A DNA stretch of 64,000 bases from Nitrospirillum viridazoti CBAmc. GTDB taxonomy: Bacteria; Pseudomonadota; Alphaproteobacteria; Azospirillales; Azospirillaceae. Every line of letters starts with the position of its first letter. Positions within the stretch are counted from its first letter, which is position 1. Location of the stretch: contig NZ_CP022110.1 of assembly GCF_000730165.1 (NCBI RefSeq), positions 248,001 to 312,000 on the forward strand. The letters run 5' to 3'. Positions 46,985-56,113 of this stretch are shown piece after piece. A program made the position numbers and the translations under genes. The notes under the pieces were generated by a model. The model was given only the letters and a program-made list of their open reading frames with translations. It had not been told where the DNA came from and searched no databases.

Positions 46985-47638
46985 ATGGACACCGCCCCCC
47001 CATCACCCGCCCCCCCATCACCCACGACGCCGGGCAAGACCGAAGGCCTGCGCGACCGCAAGCGCCGGGAGACGATGCAGCGCATCGCCGACACCGGCCT
47101 GAAGCTGTTCATGGAAAATGGGTTCGAGGCGACGACCCTCGACGCCATCGCCGCCGCCGCCGGCATCGCCCGACGCACCTTCTTCTATTATTTCAAGTCC
47201 AAGGAGGACGTGCTGCTGGCCTGGCAAGGCAGCGGCTTCGTGGAGGCCATCGGCCCGGCCCTGCTGCAGGAACCGGCGGACCAGCCCCCCCTGGCCGCCG
47301 CACGGCACTGCCTGCTGACGCTGGCCGCCCGCTTCGAAACCAAGACGTCCATTGCCGCCGACGCCCTGCTGCGCTCCACCGAGACGCTGCGCGCCCGCAA
47401 GCTGGCCAAGATGGTGGATATGGAACGTGACCTGGCCCAGGTGATGGCGGAACGGTGGCCCGACCGCGCGACGGAGGAACTGCGGGTGGCGGCCATGCTG
47501 GCGATCGGCGCCCTGCGCCTGGCCCAGGAGGAGTGGCGCCACGACCATGCGGCCCATCCAGACACCGCCCGCCCCCTGGCTGAGCATCTGAAGGCCACGT
47601 TCGCCCTGCTGGACCGGCAGGTGCCGTCGGCGACCTAG
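46985..47638 (+). CDS. TetR family transcriptional regulator
   Basis: A TetR repressor of about 217 residues. After a Pro-rich start the helix-turn-helix reads TLDAIAAAAGIARRTFFYYFKSKEDVLLAWQ, near residues 50-80. The ligand part is helical and not assignable. It should bind the two palindromes just upstream and control itself and the divergent SDR. ATG 46985 was chosen. Confidence 0.93.
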   Translation: MDTAPPSPAPPSPTTPGKTEGLRDRKRRETMQRIADTGLKLFMENGFEATTLDAIAAAAGIARRTFFYYFKSKEDVLLAWQGSGFVEAIGPALLQEPADQPPLAAARHCLLTLAARFETKTSIAADALLRSTETLRARKLAKMVDMERDLAQVMAERWPDRATEELRVAAMLAIGALRLAQEEWRHDHAAHPDTARPLAEHLKATFALLDRQVPSAT

Positions 47639-47644
47639 GACCGC

Positions 47645-48643
47645 CTAGAACAGCCGGCGCCAGTGCAGCACCACCAGGGACACCAGGATGGTGAAGACCA
47701 TGACGCCGCAGACCCAAATGAAGCCGGCGTCGTGGCCGCTCCACGGCAGGCCGCCCACGTTCATGCCGAAGATGCCGGTGATCAGGTTCACTGGCAGCAG
47801 GATGGTGGTGACGATGGACAGGACATAAAGGTTGCGGTTCGTCGCCTCGCTGAAGCGGTTGGACAGTTCGTCCTGCAGCAGGCGGGCGCGCTCCTGTACC
47901 AGGTCCAGATCCTGGCCGACGCCGTCCAGCCGGTCGATGCCCTGCCGCAGGCGGGCCTGGTCCTCCCCCCCGCACCAGCCGGGCAGACGGCCCAGCGCCA
48001 CGTTCAGCGCCGTCCGCTGCGGGCCGATGTGGCGGCGCAGGCGGGCGGAGGTGCGGCGGATGCGCCCCAGCTTCTCCCCCTCATCCTCCAGCCGGTCGGC
48101 CAGCAAGGCGTCCTCCACATCGTCGACATCGTTGGCCAGCTCACTGACTTCCGCCGCCACCGTGTCGGTCAGGTGGAACATGAGGTGGGCGATCAGGTCG
48201 ACGGCGCTGGTGGGCGCCAGGCCTTGGCTGATGGCGCGGCGCAGCTGGTCCACCGCCATCAGCGGCTGGCGCCGGGCGGTGATGACCAGGTGGGAATCCA
48301 TGTACAGGCGCAACTGGCCCAGGCCGCCGGCGGGATCATCGAAGCGGTGATGCAGGTCGGCCAGCACGCCGGTGAGGCCGTCGCCCACCGGTTCCAGGCG
48401 GAAATGGCTGTCCTGGCCCAGCAGCGCCTGGCGGGCACCACGCGGCAGGGTGGGCATGGCCTCGATCCACTGCCGCGCCCGCACGTCCACCAGGTTGAAA
48501 TGCAGCCAGACCAGGCCGCCGGGCTCCGCCATGGCGTCGTTGATCCCGGGCCAGGGAACCGGCGCCACTGTTCCGTTGCGGATCAGGAATCCGCAGATCA
48601 GTCCGTGTTCCTCGCTGATGTCCGATGCCGCGCGCGTGCCCAT
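47645..48643 (-). CDS. CorA-like zinc/magnesium transporter (ZntB type)
   Basis: An inner-membrane channel protein of 332 residues. A long cytoplasmic N-terminal part with GLVWLHFNLVD and LARRLLQDELSN-type helices precedes two C-terminal transmembrane helices. The signature loop is GIFGMNVGGLPW, with GMNVGG as in ZntB/CorA-like proteins rather than the CorA GMNFE. ATG 48643 (MGTRAASD) was chosen; a longer frame runs to 48718. It probably moves Zn2+ or another divalent ion. Confidence 0.9.
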   Translation of the reverse strand: MGTRAASDISEEHGLICGFLIRNGTVAPVPWPGINDAMAEPGGLVWLHFNLVDVRARQWIEAMPTLPRGARQALLGQDSHFRLEPVGDGLTGVLADLHHRFDDPAGGLGQLRLYMDSHLVITARRQPLMAVDQLRRAISQGLAPTSAVDLIAHLMFHLTDTVAAEVSELANDVDDVEDALLADRLEDEGEKLGRIRRTSARLRRHIGPQRTALNVALGRLPGWCGGEDQARLRQGIDRLDGVGQDLDLVQERARLLQDELSNRFSEATNRNLYVLSIVTTILLPVNLITGIFGMNVGGLPWSGHDAGFIWVCGVMVFTILVSLVVLHWRRLF

Positions 48644-48808
48644 GGCCCCTCCGCCTATCGGGACGGCCCGACACCGCCGCCCTTCCCTGTGATGCCGGGC
48701 GGAAACGGCCAACGTCAATGCCTTGGAATCTTACGGCTTTGTGACAGGACCGCCCCCGGCCCTGCGACGCGATGGCATGCGTCGCTTTGCCGCAAGAAAG
48801 CGCGCTGA

Positions 48809-49228
48809 TCAGAAGGGCTTGCCGATCACCAGGACCAGGATGCCCACCACTGCCAGCACGATCAGGGCGGGCATGAAACGGCCCAGGGCGGTGCGGCGGC
48901 GCCCTTCCCCGGCCGCCAAGCGACGCAGGGCGCCGGCCTGGGCGCCGTGCAGGCCCGACAGCGCCGTGACCAGCGCCAGCTTGGCCCACAGCCAGCCGGC
49001 GGAGGGCAGCCAGCCGCCCTTGACCGCCAGGGTCAGGCCCAGGCCCCAGACCAGCAGGATGGCCGGCCCCGTCACCCAGCGATGCCAGGCCCGCGCCGCG
49101 CGCCAGAAGGCGGGCGACAGGGCATCGGCGCTGGGCACGAAGGCCAGCAGCAGGGCCGCCGCCAGCAGGCCCGCCACAAAGGTGACGGCCGCGGCGGCGT
49201 GCAGCGATTCCAGCCAGAGGTAGGGCAT
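48809..49228 (-). CDS. HemJ-like/CopD family membrane protein
   Basis: A membrane protein of 139 residues with about four helices. The layout (LWLESLHAAAAVTFVAGLLA, a central WAKLALVTALSGLHGAQAG, and C-terminal VVGILVLVIGKPF) matches HemJ-like proteins, which include protoporphyrinogen IX oxidases. Seen as a lone gene away from heme genes, it could be a divergent paralogue rather than the heme enzyme. CopD family is the safe name. Confidence 0.7.
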   Translation of the reverse strand: MPYLWLESLHAAAAVTFVAGLLAAALLLAFVPSADALSPAFWRAARAWHRWVTGPAILLVWGLGLTLAVKGGWLPSAGWLWAKLALVTALSGLHGAQAGALRRLAAGEGRRRTALGRFMPALIVLAVVGILVLVIGKPF

Positions 49229-49391
49229 GGGTCCGGGTCCCCGATCTTAAGTCTGCCCCCTTGATACACCAGCCGCCACCCCACCGGGTGGGGCCAATTT
49301 GACCAAGCGGAACGGCCCCGGATCGCTCCGGGGCCGCACCGCACTTCTCGGGATTTAGGACGGCGACTGCCGGCCCGGGCCGGTCAGGCCC

Positions 49392-49433
49392 GTAAGCCAA
49401 GCCACCGGATGGTGGCGCCCGGCGCCTGAGGGA
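49392..49433 (+). repeat. intergenic repeat copy 10 (partial)
   Basis: Right half only: GTAAGCCAAG, variable hairpin CCACC-GGAT-GGTGG, GGCGCCTGAGGG. The target core AGCCAAGC is intact and unoccupied. Confidence 0.8.
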
Positions 49434-49469
49434 GGGTATTTGATCGATCAAGATCAAATGCCCTGCGCA

Positions 49470-50225
49470 TCAGACTTGCGCCAAGCCGCCGTCGGCGAAC
49501 AGTTCGGCGCCGGCGACGAAGCTGCTGTCGCTCGAGGCCAGGAACAGGGCGGCCTTGGCGATCTCCTCCACCTCGCCCACGCGGCCCAGGGGCACTTGGC
49601 TGGCCATGTAGTCCAGCAGGCCCTGCTGCTGGGCGGCGTCCGGACCGGCCAGTTCCACCAGGCCCGGCGTGCGGATGGGGCCGGGGCTGAGGACGTTCAC
49701 GCGGATGCCGCGTTCCTTCAGGTCCAGGGTCCAGCTGCGGGCGAAGTTGCGCACCGCCGCCTTGCTGGCGCTGTAGACGCTGAAGGTCGCCGTGCCGGTG
49801 CTGCCGGCGGTGGAGCCGGTCAGGATGACCGAGGCGCCGTCCACCAGCAGGGGCAGTGCCTTTTGCACCGTGAACAGCACGGCCTTCACGTTGCGGCCGA
49901 AGATGTCATCGTAGTGCTCTTCGGTGATCTGGCCCAGGGGCAACATGGTGCCGCCACCGGCATTGGCGAACAGGACGTCGATACGGCCGGCCTGGGCCTT
50001 CACCTGCTCATAGAGGCGGTTCAGGTCTTCCGCCTTGGCGCTGTCGGCCTGGATGCCGGTGGCATTGGGGCCGATGGCCGCCACCGCCGCCTGCAGTTCC
50101 GGGGCACGGCGGCCGGTGATGAACACCCGGGCGCCCTCGGCGGCGAAAGCCTTGGCGGTGGCGAGGCCGATGCCGCTGGTGCCACCGGTGACGACCGCGA
50201 TCTTGCCTTCGAGTTTGCGAGCCAT
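49470..50225 (-). CDS. short-chain dehydrogenase/reductase
   Basis: A classical SDR of 251 residues: [15 protein letters not shown] near residue 13, NAGGG, catalytic serine in [24 protein letters not shown] (Y-x-x-x-K), and PGPIRTPG. Many such enzymes are annotated as glucose 1-dehydrogenase-like, but the substrate is open. It is divergent from a LysR gene, 135 bp apart, which is its likely regulator. Confidence 0.93.
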   Translation of the reverse strand: MARKLEGKIAVVTGGTSGIGLATAKAFAAEGARVFITGRRAPELQAAVAAIGPNATGIQADSAKAEDLNRLYEQVKAQAGRIDVLFANAGGGTMLPLGQITEEHYDDIFGRNVKAVLFTVQKALPLLVDGASVILTGSTAGSTGTATFSVYSASKAAVRNFARSWTLDLKERGIRVNVLSPGPIRTPGLVELAGPDAAQQQGLLDYMASQVPLGRVGEVEEIAKAALFLASSDSSFVAGAELFADGGLAQV

Positions 50226-50360
50226 TTTTCTTTCCTTTCAGTACCTTGGTTTGCGCCGTCCGTCTCTGTCCGTTGTGGGCGGCGGCCGATGGGCAAAAGA
50301 TGTCGCCAAACCCGTCTTTTCAAAATAGAAAGGGCTGAAAACTATTGTTGCAGGTTTGGT

Positions 50361-51278
50361 GTGACCAAGGTTCCAGACTTCGAAGGCTTGGCCATGTTCG
50401 CCAAGGTGGCGGAGGAGCGGTCGTACGCCGCCGCCGCCCGGGCCATGGGCGTGTCGGTCGCCACCGTGTCGCGCGGCGTCAGCCGGTTGGAGGACAGGCT
50501 GGGCGCCCGCCTGTTCAACCGCACCTCGCGCCGCCTGGCCCTGACCGACGTGGGCGCCGCCCTGGCCGCCCGGGCGTCGCAGCTGTATGCCGAGGCCGAG
50601 GCGGTGGAGGATGCGGCGCGGGAACTGTCCAGCCGGCCGCGCGGCACCATCCGCCTGGCGGTGCCCATGTCCTTCGGCGTGCACTGGGTGGCGCCGCTGT
50701 TGCCGGCCTTCCTGCGGGCATATCCCGAGATCACCATCGATTTGCATCTGAGCGACGCCACGGTGGACCTGATAGGCGAGGGGTTCGACGCAGCCCTGCG
50801 CATCGCCGTGCTGACCGACAGCTCGCTGGTGGCGCGCCAGCTGTGCCCCATCGCCCGGCACATCGTGGCCGCCCCGGCCTACATCGCCCGCTATGGCCGC
50901 CCCCGGCATCCGGGCGAACTGGCGGCCCATCACTGCCTGGGCTACGCCTACCGCGCTCGCCAGGACGTCTGGCGCTTGATCAACACCAATGGGCAGGAGG
51001 TGGCCGTGGCGCCCACCGGCCCCCTGCGCGTCACCAATGGGGAAGCGCTGCTGCCCACCGTGCTGGACGGCCTGGCCATCGCCGAGTTGCCGGAGTTCCT
51101 GGCGGCTGAATACCTGGCCGACGGCCGGCTGGTGGAGCTGTTGGACGGCTGGTCGATGCCCCTGGGCGGGCTGTACCTGGTGACCCCCACTACCCGCGCC
51201 CGCCCCGCCAAGGTGGAGGCGCTGGCGGATTTTTTCATCAAGCACATGGCCCGCCCCGCGTGGCGCCAGCCGCGATAG
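50361..51278 (+). CDS. LysR family transcriptional regulator
   Basis: A LysR protein of 305 residues: DFEGLAMFAKVAEERSYAAAARAMGVSVATVS is the helix-turn-helix, and RPRGTIRLAVPMSFGVHWVAP starts the effector domain, typical of the CrgA/PecT-like group. GTG 50361 was chosen. It is divergent to the SDR at 49.5-50.2 kb. The 3' end of the gene lies within a 29-bp tandem duplication. Confidence 0.92.
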   Translation: MTKVPDFEGLAMFAKVAEERSYAAAARAMGVSVATVSRGVSRLEDRLGARLFNRTSRRLALTDVGAALAARASQLYAEAEAVEDAARELSSRPRGTIRLAVPMSFGVHWVAPLLPAFLRAYPEITIDLHLSDATVDLIGEGFDAALRIAVLTDSSLVARQLCPIARHIVAAPAYIARYGRPRHPGELAAHHCLGYAYRARQDVWRLINTNGQEVAVAPTGPLRVTNGEALLPTVLDGLAIAELPEFLAAEYLADGRLVELLDGWSMPLGGLYLVTPTTRARPAKVEALADFFIKHMARPAWRQPR

Positions 51279-51313
51279 GAACCCCCGCGTGGCGCCAGCC
51301 ACGAAAGGAACCC
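51256..51313 (+). repeat. 29-bp tandem duplication across the LysR stop codon
   Basis: CCGCGTGGCGCCAGCC.. at 51256-51284 is repeated at 51285-51313 with three or fewer changes. The first unit encodes the last residues and stop of the LysR protein; the second is non-coding. Confidence 0.85.
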
Positions 51314-51371
51314 AGGCCACCGCCCGGGGTTCACATCCGGGGTTTACAACGGCAACCGCGGGAGGCGAGAC

Positions 51372-51926
51372 ATGACCGAGAAAGCGGAGTTTCCAGTGTC
51401 CAAGGTGCGCCGCTATCTGGAACCGGGACCCATCGTGCTGCTGTCCAGCGCCCATCGGGGGCAGCGGGACATCATGGCGCTGGGCTGGCATACGATGATG
51501 GAGTTCACGCCGGCGCTGGTGGGCTGCGTCATCGCCGCCGACAACCACAGCTTCGAGTTGGTGCGGAGCAGCGGCGAATGCGTGCTGAACCTGCCCACCG
51601 CCGCCATGATCGACACCGTGGTGGGCATCGGCAACACCAGCGGGACGGAGGTCGACAAGTTCGAGCATTTCGGCCTGACGGCAGGCGGGGGGGTGGATGT
51701 GGACGCCCCGCTGATTCGCGACTGTCCCGTCAACCTGGAGTGCCGGCTGGCCGACACCAGCCTGGTGGAGCGCTACAACTTCTTCATCTTCCAGGTGATG
51801 AGGGCCCACGCGGTGCCACAGCCGGAACACCATGAGACCCTGCACTATACCGGCGACGGCGTGTTCATGGTGGCAGGCGAGATCGTCAATCGGCGGGAGC
51901 AGTTCCGGCCCGAACTTCTGGACTAA
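51372..51926 (+). CDS. flavin reductase family protein
   Basis: An FMN-binding split-barrel protein of 184 residues. PIVLLSSAHRGQRDIMALGWHT and MEFTPALVGCVIAADNHSFELV are the N-terminal barrel signatures of flavin reductase-like proteins. Partner monooxygenase not seen. GGGAGGCGAG lies upstream of ATG 51372. Confidence 0.88.
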   Translation: MTEKAEFPVSKVRRYLEPGPIVLLSSAHRGQRDIMALGWHTMMEFTPALVGCVIAADNHSFELVRSSGECVLNLPTAAMIDTVVGIGNTSGTEVDKFEHFGLTAGGGVDVDAPLIRDCPVNLECRLADTSLVERYNFFIFQVMRAHAVPQPEHHETLHYTGDGVFMVAGEIVNRREQFRPELLD

Positions 51927-52026
51927 CTGTTGGCGGGCCGATACCTGCCGTCGCAAAGTCGCTCTACAGCCGGGGCGCGTCCGGCATTAGGGTCGCCATC
52001 CCAAGGATGATGACCCGGCACGTTCC

Positions 52027-52923
52027 ATGTCGCCCCGCCTGTACCTGACCTTTCCCTTGCTGGCCGTGCTGATCTGGACCGGCAACAATCTGGTGACCAA
52101 GGCCTCGGCCGGCGCCATCCCGCCCAGCGTCATCGCCTTTGATCGCTGGTTCGTCGCCTTCGTGCTGCTGACGCCCTTCTGCCTGCGCGGCGCTTGGGCG
52201 CGGCGATCCGTCATCCGCCAGCACCTGCCCCAGATCATCGTCCTCGGCCTGCTGGGCATGGCGCTGTACCAGGGGCTGGCCTATTACGCGGCGGCCAGCA
52301 CCAGCGCCACCAACATCGGCATCTTCGTGGCCCTGGTGCCGCTGCTGACCCTGGCGATCAGCGCCGTGTGGCTGCGGCAGAAGCACGGGCCCCTGGCCCT
52401 GGTGGGCGGGCTGGTGTCGCTGGCCGGCATCCTGTTCGTGCTGGGCCAGGGCGATTACGGTCGCCTGCTGTCGCACGGTGTGGGCCGGGGTGACGCCTTC
52501 ATGCTGGGCGCCTGCGTCGCCTATGCCGCCTATGGCGTCTGCCTGAAGCGCTGGCCCCTGCCCTTGCCGGTATGGACCTCGCTTTACGCCCAGGTGGCGG
52601 CGGGCCTGGTCTTCCTGCTGCCGGGCTATCTGCTGGCGCCCCCGGCCCCGGCCACGCCAGCCACCATCGCCATGATCGCCTATGCCGGCATCCCGACATC
52701 CATCCTGGCGCCGGTGCTGTGGATGCAGGGAGTGAAGCACCTGGGGCCGGGCCGCACCGCCATCTTCATGAACCTGCTGCCCATCACCACCGCCGTGCTG
52801 GCGGCCCTGCTGCTGGGCGAGGTGCTGCACCCCTATCATTTGGTGGGCGGCGGCCTGGTGGTGCTGGGCATCGTGCTGGCGCAACGCCCTGCCCGGCCCC
52901 GACCGGCCACCGCCCAATCCTGA
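52027..52923 (+). CDS. DMT superfamily (EamA) transporter
   Basis: A protein of 298 residues with ten hydrophobic helices in two EamA halves (LTFPLLAVLIWTGNNLVTKAS; GVGRGDAFMLGACVAYAAYG). Likely an inner-membrane metabolite exporter; substrate not predictable. Convergent with the 3-hydroxyisobutyrate-dehydrogenase-like gene. Confidence 0.92.
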   Translation: MSPRLYLTFPLLAVLIWTGNNLVTKASAGAIPPSVIAFDRWFVAFVLLTPFCLRGAWARRSVIRQHLPQIIVLGLLGMALYQGLAYYAAASTSATNIGIFVALVPLLTLAISAVWLRQKHGPLALVGGLVSLAGILFVLGQGDYGRLLSHGVGRGDAFMLGACVAYAAYGVCLKRWPLPLPVWTSLYAQVAAGLVFLLPGYLLAPPAPATPATIAMIAYAGIPTSILAPVLWMQGVKHLGPGRTAIFMNLLPITTAVLAALLLGEVLHPYHLVGGGLVVLGIVLAQRPARPRPATAQS

Positions 52924-52956
52924 TTGGCCAGCCCCAATCGGCCAGCCCGGAGCCCC

Positions 52957-53826
52957 TCAGCCGCCGGTGTAGAGGCGGATGAGGGCGGAGACGTTCTCGG
53001 CGCCATGGCCGGCCTCCCGCGCGCGCTCCAGGACCGACAGGGTCGCGTCCGCCACGGGGGTGTCGGATTTCAGCGCATCCGCCGCCTGCGTGGCGTAGCG
53101 GAAGTCCTTGGCCATCAGGTCCACCGGGAAGCGCACGGCGAAGTCGCCCGCCTGCATCAGGCGGGCATAGCCGGCCGCTGCCGGGCTGGCCACAGGCAGG
53201 GTGGTCAGGACATCCAGGGCGGTGGCGCCGTCGAAGCCGGCCCTGCCCAGGAACCCCATCATCTCCGCCCAGGCGGCCAGCTGGATGCCCAGCAGGCCGT
53301 TCACCGCCAGCTTCATCGCCGCCCCCCGGCCCACCGGACCGACATGGCGGACGGCCGCCGCCAGGGGCGCCAGCACCGGCTGCGCCCGGTCGAAGGCGTC
53401 GCGCTCGCCCCCGGCCAGGACAATCAGCTTGCCGTCCTGCGCCTGGGGCAGGCTGCCCACCACCGGCGCCTCCAGGAAGCCCGCCCCGGTGGCGGTCACC
53501 GCCGCCGCCAGCTGGGTGGCCCAGGCGGGGGAGACGGTGCTGCACTCGATGGCGACGGCGTCCTTGCCCAGGCCCCCCAGGGCGCCCGTCCTGTCATCCA
53601 GCCACACGGCCCGGGACGCCGCGTCATCGGCCACCATGGTGATGACGAAGTCCGCCCCCGCCGCAGCCGCGCGCGGGCTGGCGGCGGCGGTGGCGCCGAG
53701 CGCTGTCAGGTCCGCCGTCGCGGCGGGCGAGCGGTTCCACACCGTGACGGCGTGGCCCGCCCTGACCAGGTTCGCGGCCATGCGGGCACCCATGGCGCCC
53801 AGGCCCAGGAATGCGACCTTGCTCAT
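52957..53826 (-). CDS. NAD(P)-dependent oxidoreductase, 3-hydroxyisobutyrate dehydrogenase family
   Basis: A beta-hydroxyacid dehydrogenase of 289 residues. Rossmann motif FLGLGAMGARMAANLVRAGH, substrate-binding EAPVVGSLPQAQDGKLIVLAGG, and catalytic lysine in GRGAAMKLAVNGLLG. The substrate cannot be assigned. It is 26 bp downstream of an SDR gene on the same strand; the two probably form one operon. Confidence 0.92.
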   Translation of the reverse strand: MSKVAFLGLGAMGARMAANLVRAGHAVTVWNRSPAATADLTALGATAAASPRAAAAGADFVITMVADDAASRAVWLDDRTGALGGLGKDAVAIECSTVSPAWATQLAAAVTATGAGFLEAPVVGSLPQAQDGKLIVLAGGERDAFDRAQPVLAPLAAAVRHVGPVGRGAAMKLAVNGLLGIQLAAWAEMMGFLGRAGFDGATALDVLTTLPVASPAAAGYARLMQAGDFAVRFPVDLMAKDFRYATQAADALKSDTPVADATLSVLERAREAGHGAENVSALIRLYTGG

Positions 53827-53852
53827 GTTTTCAATGCTCCTTGAAGGGCGGC

Positions 53853-54551
53853 TCACCAGGGAACGGTGGCGCCTTTGTAATCCAGATACTGCAGGCCGGG
53901 CTTCCCAGCCTGGGCGGTCACCACGTCGACCACGCGGGGAATGCTTTCAGACACATCCAGGCTGGCGGCCGGCCCGCCCATATCGGTGCGCACCCAGCCG
54001 GGGGCGATGACCAGCAGGGTACGGCCGTGCGCCGGTTGCCGGGCGGCGTAGGAGCGCATGAGGGTGTTCAGCGCCGCCTTGCTGGCGCGATACACCTCCC
54101 ACCCGCCGCTGAGGTTGTTGGCCACGCTGCCCAGGCCGGAGGACATGACGGCGATGGTGCCCTTGGGCGTCACCAGCGGACCCAGCACCTCGACACAGCG
54201 CATGGGCGCCAGGGCGTTGGTCACCTGGATGCGGACGAATTCCTCGGTCGACACCTCGCCGATGGTCTCTTCCGGATTGTTGGTGACGCCAGCGTTGACG
54301 AACAGCACGTCGACCCGGCTGCCCTCCAGGCGCCGGCGCAGGGCCGCGATCTGGTCGGCATGGACGATGTCCACCGTCTCCACCGTCAGGCGGCCCTGGG
54401 CCTCGCCCGCCAGCTCATGCAGGGGCCCGGGCTCGGCACCGGGACGGACGGTGGCGATAACCTGCCAGCCACGGGTCAGATACTCCTGCGCCAAGGCCAG
54501 GCCCAGGCCACGGGAGGCGCCAACGATGAAGGCGGTGGGGGACGCGGACAT
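53853..54551 (-). CDS. short-chain dehydrogenase/reductase
   Basis: An SDR of 232 residues: VGASRGLGLALAQEYLTRGW, FVNAGVTNNPEET, and YRASKAALNTLMRSY (Y-x-x-x-K). The catalytic serine is in VMSSGLGS. ATG 54551 was chosen; the frame extends to 54758 but no start with a ribosome site is clear. First gene of a likely operon with the oxidoreductase downstream. The divergent region upstream carries two ACCCGGGT sites. Confidence 0.9.
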   Translation of the reverse strand: MSASPTAFIVGASRGLGLALAQEYLTRGWQVIATVRPGAEPGPLHELAGEAQGRLTVETVDIVHADQIAALRRRLEGSRVDVLFVNAGVTNNPEETIGEVSTEEFVRIQVTNALAPMRCVEVLGPLVTPKGTIAVMSSGLGSVANNLSGGWEVYRASKAALNTLMRSYAARQPAHGRTLLVIAPGWVRTDMGGPAASLDVSESIPRVVDVVTAQAGKPGLQYLDYKGATVPW

Positions 54552-54776
54552 AGGGGGACCCTTTCTGCTAGGGGCGCCGGCCGCCCCGGTGCGCGCCGGG
54601 ATCGGGCCATGAGGGAAGGGAGATGCCTGATATGGGGTGGCCCCTGTGAAAGTCAGGGGCGAAAGTCTAGGGAGGCCTGGGAATGAGCATGCCCCAGCGC
54701 CTCCCATCCGCGCGATTGACGATGAGTCATCAGGCGGCTGACCGGCCGTCATAGCCACCGGGCTTGACCTTATTTT

Positions 54777-54815
54777 ACCCGGGTATTATACCTCCAGCCA
54801 GGATATCACCCGGGT
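54777..54815. promoter_or_regulatory. paired ACCCGGGT operator-like sites
   Basis: Two perfect 8-bp palindromes ACCCGGGT at 54777-54784 and 54808-54815, 31 bp apart (about three helical turns). A possible promoter TTGACC (54764) with TATACC (54787) overlaps the first site. They lie directly upstream of the GIY-YIG gene, so repression is plausible. Confidence 0.6.
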
Positions 54816-54831
54816 GAAACAGGATCGCACC

Positions 54832-55170
54832 ATGCAGAGCCAGGACAGGAAGGCGGCCATCGCCGACTACAAAAAGCGGGAGGATGAGCCCGGCATCTAT
54901 GCCCTGCGCTGCGCCGCCCTGCCAGACACCGTGTGGGTGGGACCCACGCCGACCCTGGACACCATCCGGAACCGGCTGTGGTTCAGCCTGCGTCACGGCG
55001 GCCACACCCACCGGGGCCTGCAAGCCGCCTGGAACACCCACGGGGCCGACGCCTTCACCTTCGAGGTGCTGGAACGGCTGGAGCCGGAGGAAAGCCCCTA
55101 TCTCGCCCGTGCCCAACTGAAGGATCGCGCCGCCCACTGGCGGACGGCGCTGAAAGCGGAAGGGATTTAA
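54832..55170 (+). CDS. GIY-YIG nuclease family protein
   Basis: A small protein of 112 residues. GIYALRC near residue 22 is the GIY part, WVGPTPTL stands at the YIG position, and an Arg/helix segment (NRLWFSLRHGG) follows. The canonical YIG tyrosine is replaced, so catalytic activity is doubtful. ATG 54832 was chosen over GTG 54814, which lies inside the second ACCCGGGT site. Convergent with a GST gene. Confidence 0.72.
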   Translation: MQSQDRKAAIADYKKREDEPGIYALRCAALPDTVWVGPTPTLDTIRNRLWFSLRHGGHTHRGLQAAWNTHGADAFTFEVLERLEPEESPYLARAQLKDRAAHWRTALKAEGI

Positions 55171-55171
55171 G

Positions 55172-55879
55172 TCACCCCGGCCGCTTCGGGATATCCAGTC
55201 CGCGCTGCACCGCCGGACGCGCCAAGCCGCGTTCCAGCCAAGCCGGAACGTTCTTGAGGCTGTCGTAGTCGACCAGCTCACCCGCGCCGTAGAAGCCCAC
55301 CAGGTTGCGCACCCAGCCCAGGCAGGCGATGTCGGCGATGGTGTACTCCTCGCCCATGATCCAGGGGCGGTCGGCCAAGCGGCCCTCCAGCACGCCCAGC
55401 AGGCGCTTGGATTCGTCGGCGTAGCGCTTCAGGGGACGCTTGTCCTCATAGTCCTTGCCGGCGAATTTGTGGAAGAAGCCCACCTGGCCGAACATGGGAC
55501 CGATGGCCGCCATCTGGAAGAACACCCATTGCAGGGTCTCGTAGCGGGCGGTCGCCCCGGCGGGCAGGAACTTGCCCGTCTTTTCGGCCAGATAGACCAG
55601 GATGGCGCCAGACTCGAACAGGGCGATGGGCGTGCCCTCCGGCCCGTTGGGGTCGATGATGGCCGGGATCTTGCCGTTGGGGTTCAGCGACAGGAATTCC
55701 GGCGTCCAGCTCTCGTTCTGCATGATGTTGACGAGATGCGGCTCATAGGGCAGCCCCGTCTCCTCCAGCATGATGGAAACCTTCACGCCATTGGGCGTGG
55801 GCAGCCCATAGAGCTGGATGCGGTCGGGATGCTGGGCCGGCCAGCGGCGGGTGATGGGAAAGGCGGACAGGTCGGTCAT
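55172..55879 (-). CDS. glutathione S-transferase (YghU/YfcG-like)
   Basis: A protein of 235 residues. The N-terminal thioredoxin fold has IQLYGLPTPNGVKVSIMLEE, LNPNGKIPAIID and FESGAILVYLAEKTG; the C-terminal helices include EEYTIADIACLGWVR. The TPNG at the start is typical of disulfide-bond-oxidoreductase-like GSTs (YfcG/YghU). ATG 55879 is the start. Confidence 0.9.
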   Translation of the reverse strand: MTDLSAFPITRRWPAQHPDRIQLYGLPTPNGVKVSIMLEETGLPYEPHLVNIMQNESWTPEFLSLNPNGKIPAIIDPNGPEGTPIALFESGAILVYLAEKTGKFLPAGATARYETLQWVFFQMAAIGPMFGQVGFFHKFAGKDYEDKRPLKRYADESKRLLGVLEGRLADRPWIMGEEYTIADIACLGWVRNLVGFYGAGELVDYDSLKNVPAWLERGLARPAVQRGLDIPKRPG

Positions 55880-56040
55880 CGGGGCTTCTCATCAGTCGGC
55901 TCGGGGTGCGGCATTGAACCGCCAATCCGCCCCCGCTTCAACGAGCGCGGTCACAACGCGAAAGAAAAGGGCGGCCACCCGCGACCGCCCTTTCCCATGA
56001 CCTTATACCAGCGGCATGAAATGGTGACTCGTGCCGCTGT

Positions 56041-56104
56041 AGCCCGACTGCGGGCGCCGGACCTTTCCGGGGAGCGGAGCGGACTGGAAAGGGAGGAAGC
56101 CAAG
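56041..56104 (+). repeat. intergenic repeat copy 11, left part, interrupted by IS110
   Basis: Contains CCCGACTGCGGG, CCTTTCCGGGGAGCGGAGCG, and GAGGAAGCCAAG ending at the IS110 element. The right part resumes at 57241. Confidence 0.88.
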
Positions 56105-56113
56105 CAACAGTCT

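Noticed and set aside
52924-52956. Short direct repeat ATTGGCCAGCCCC / AATCGGCCAGCCC
   Set aside because: Only about 13 bp and at a gene end in GC-rich sequence; too short to call.
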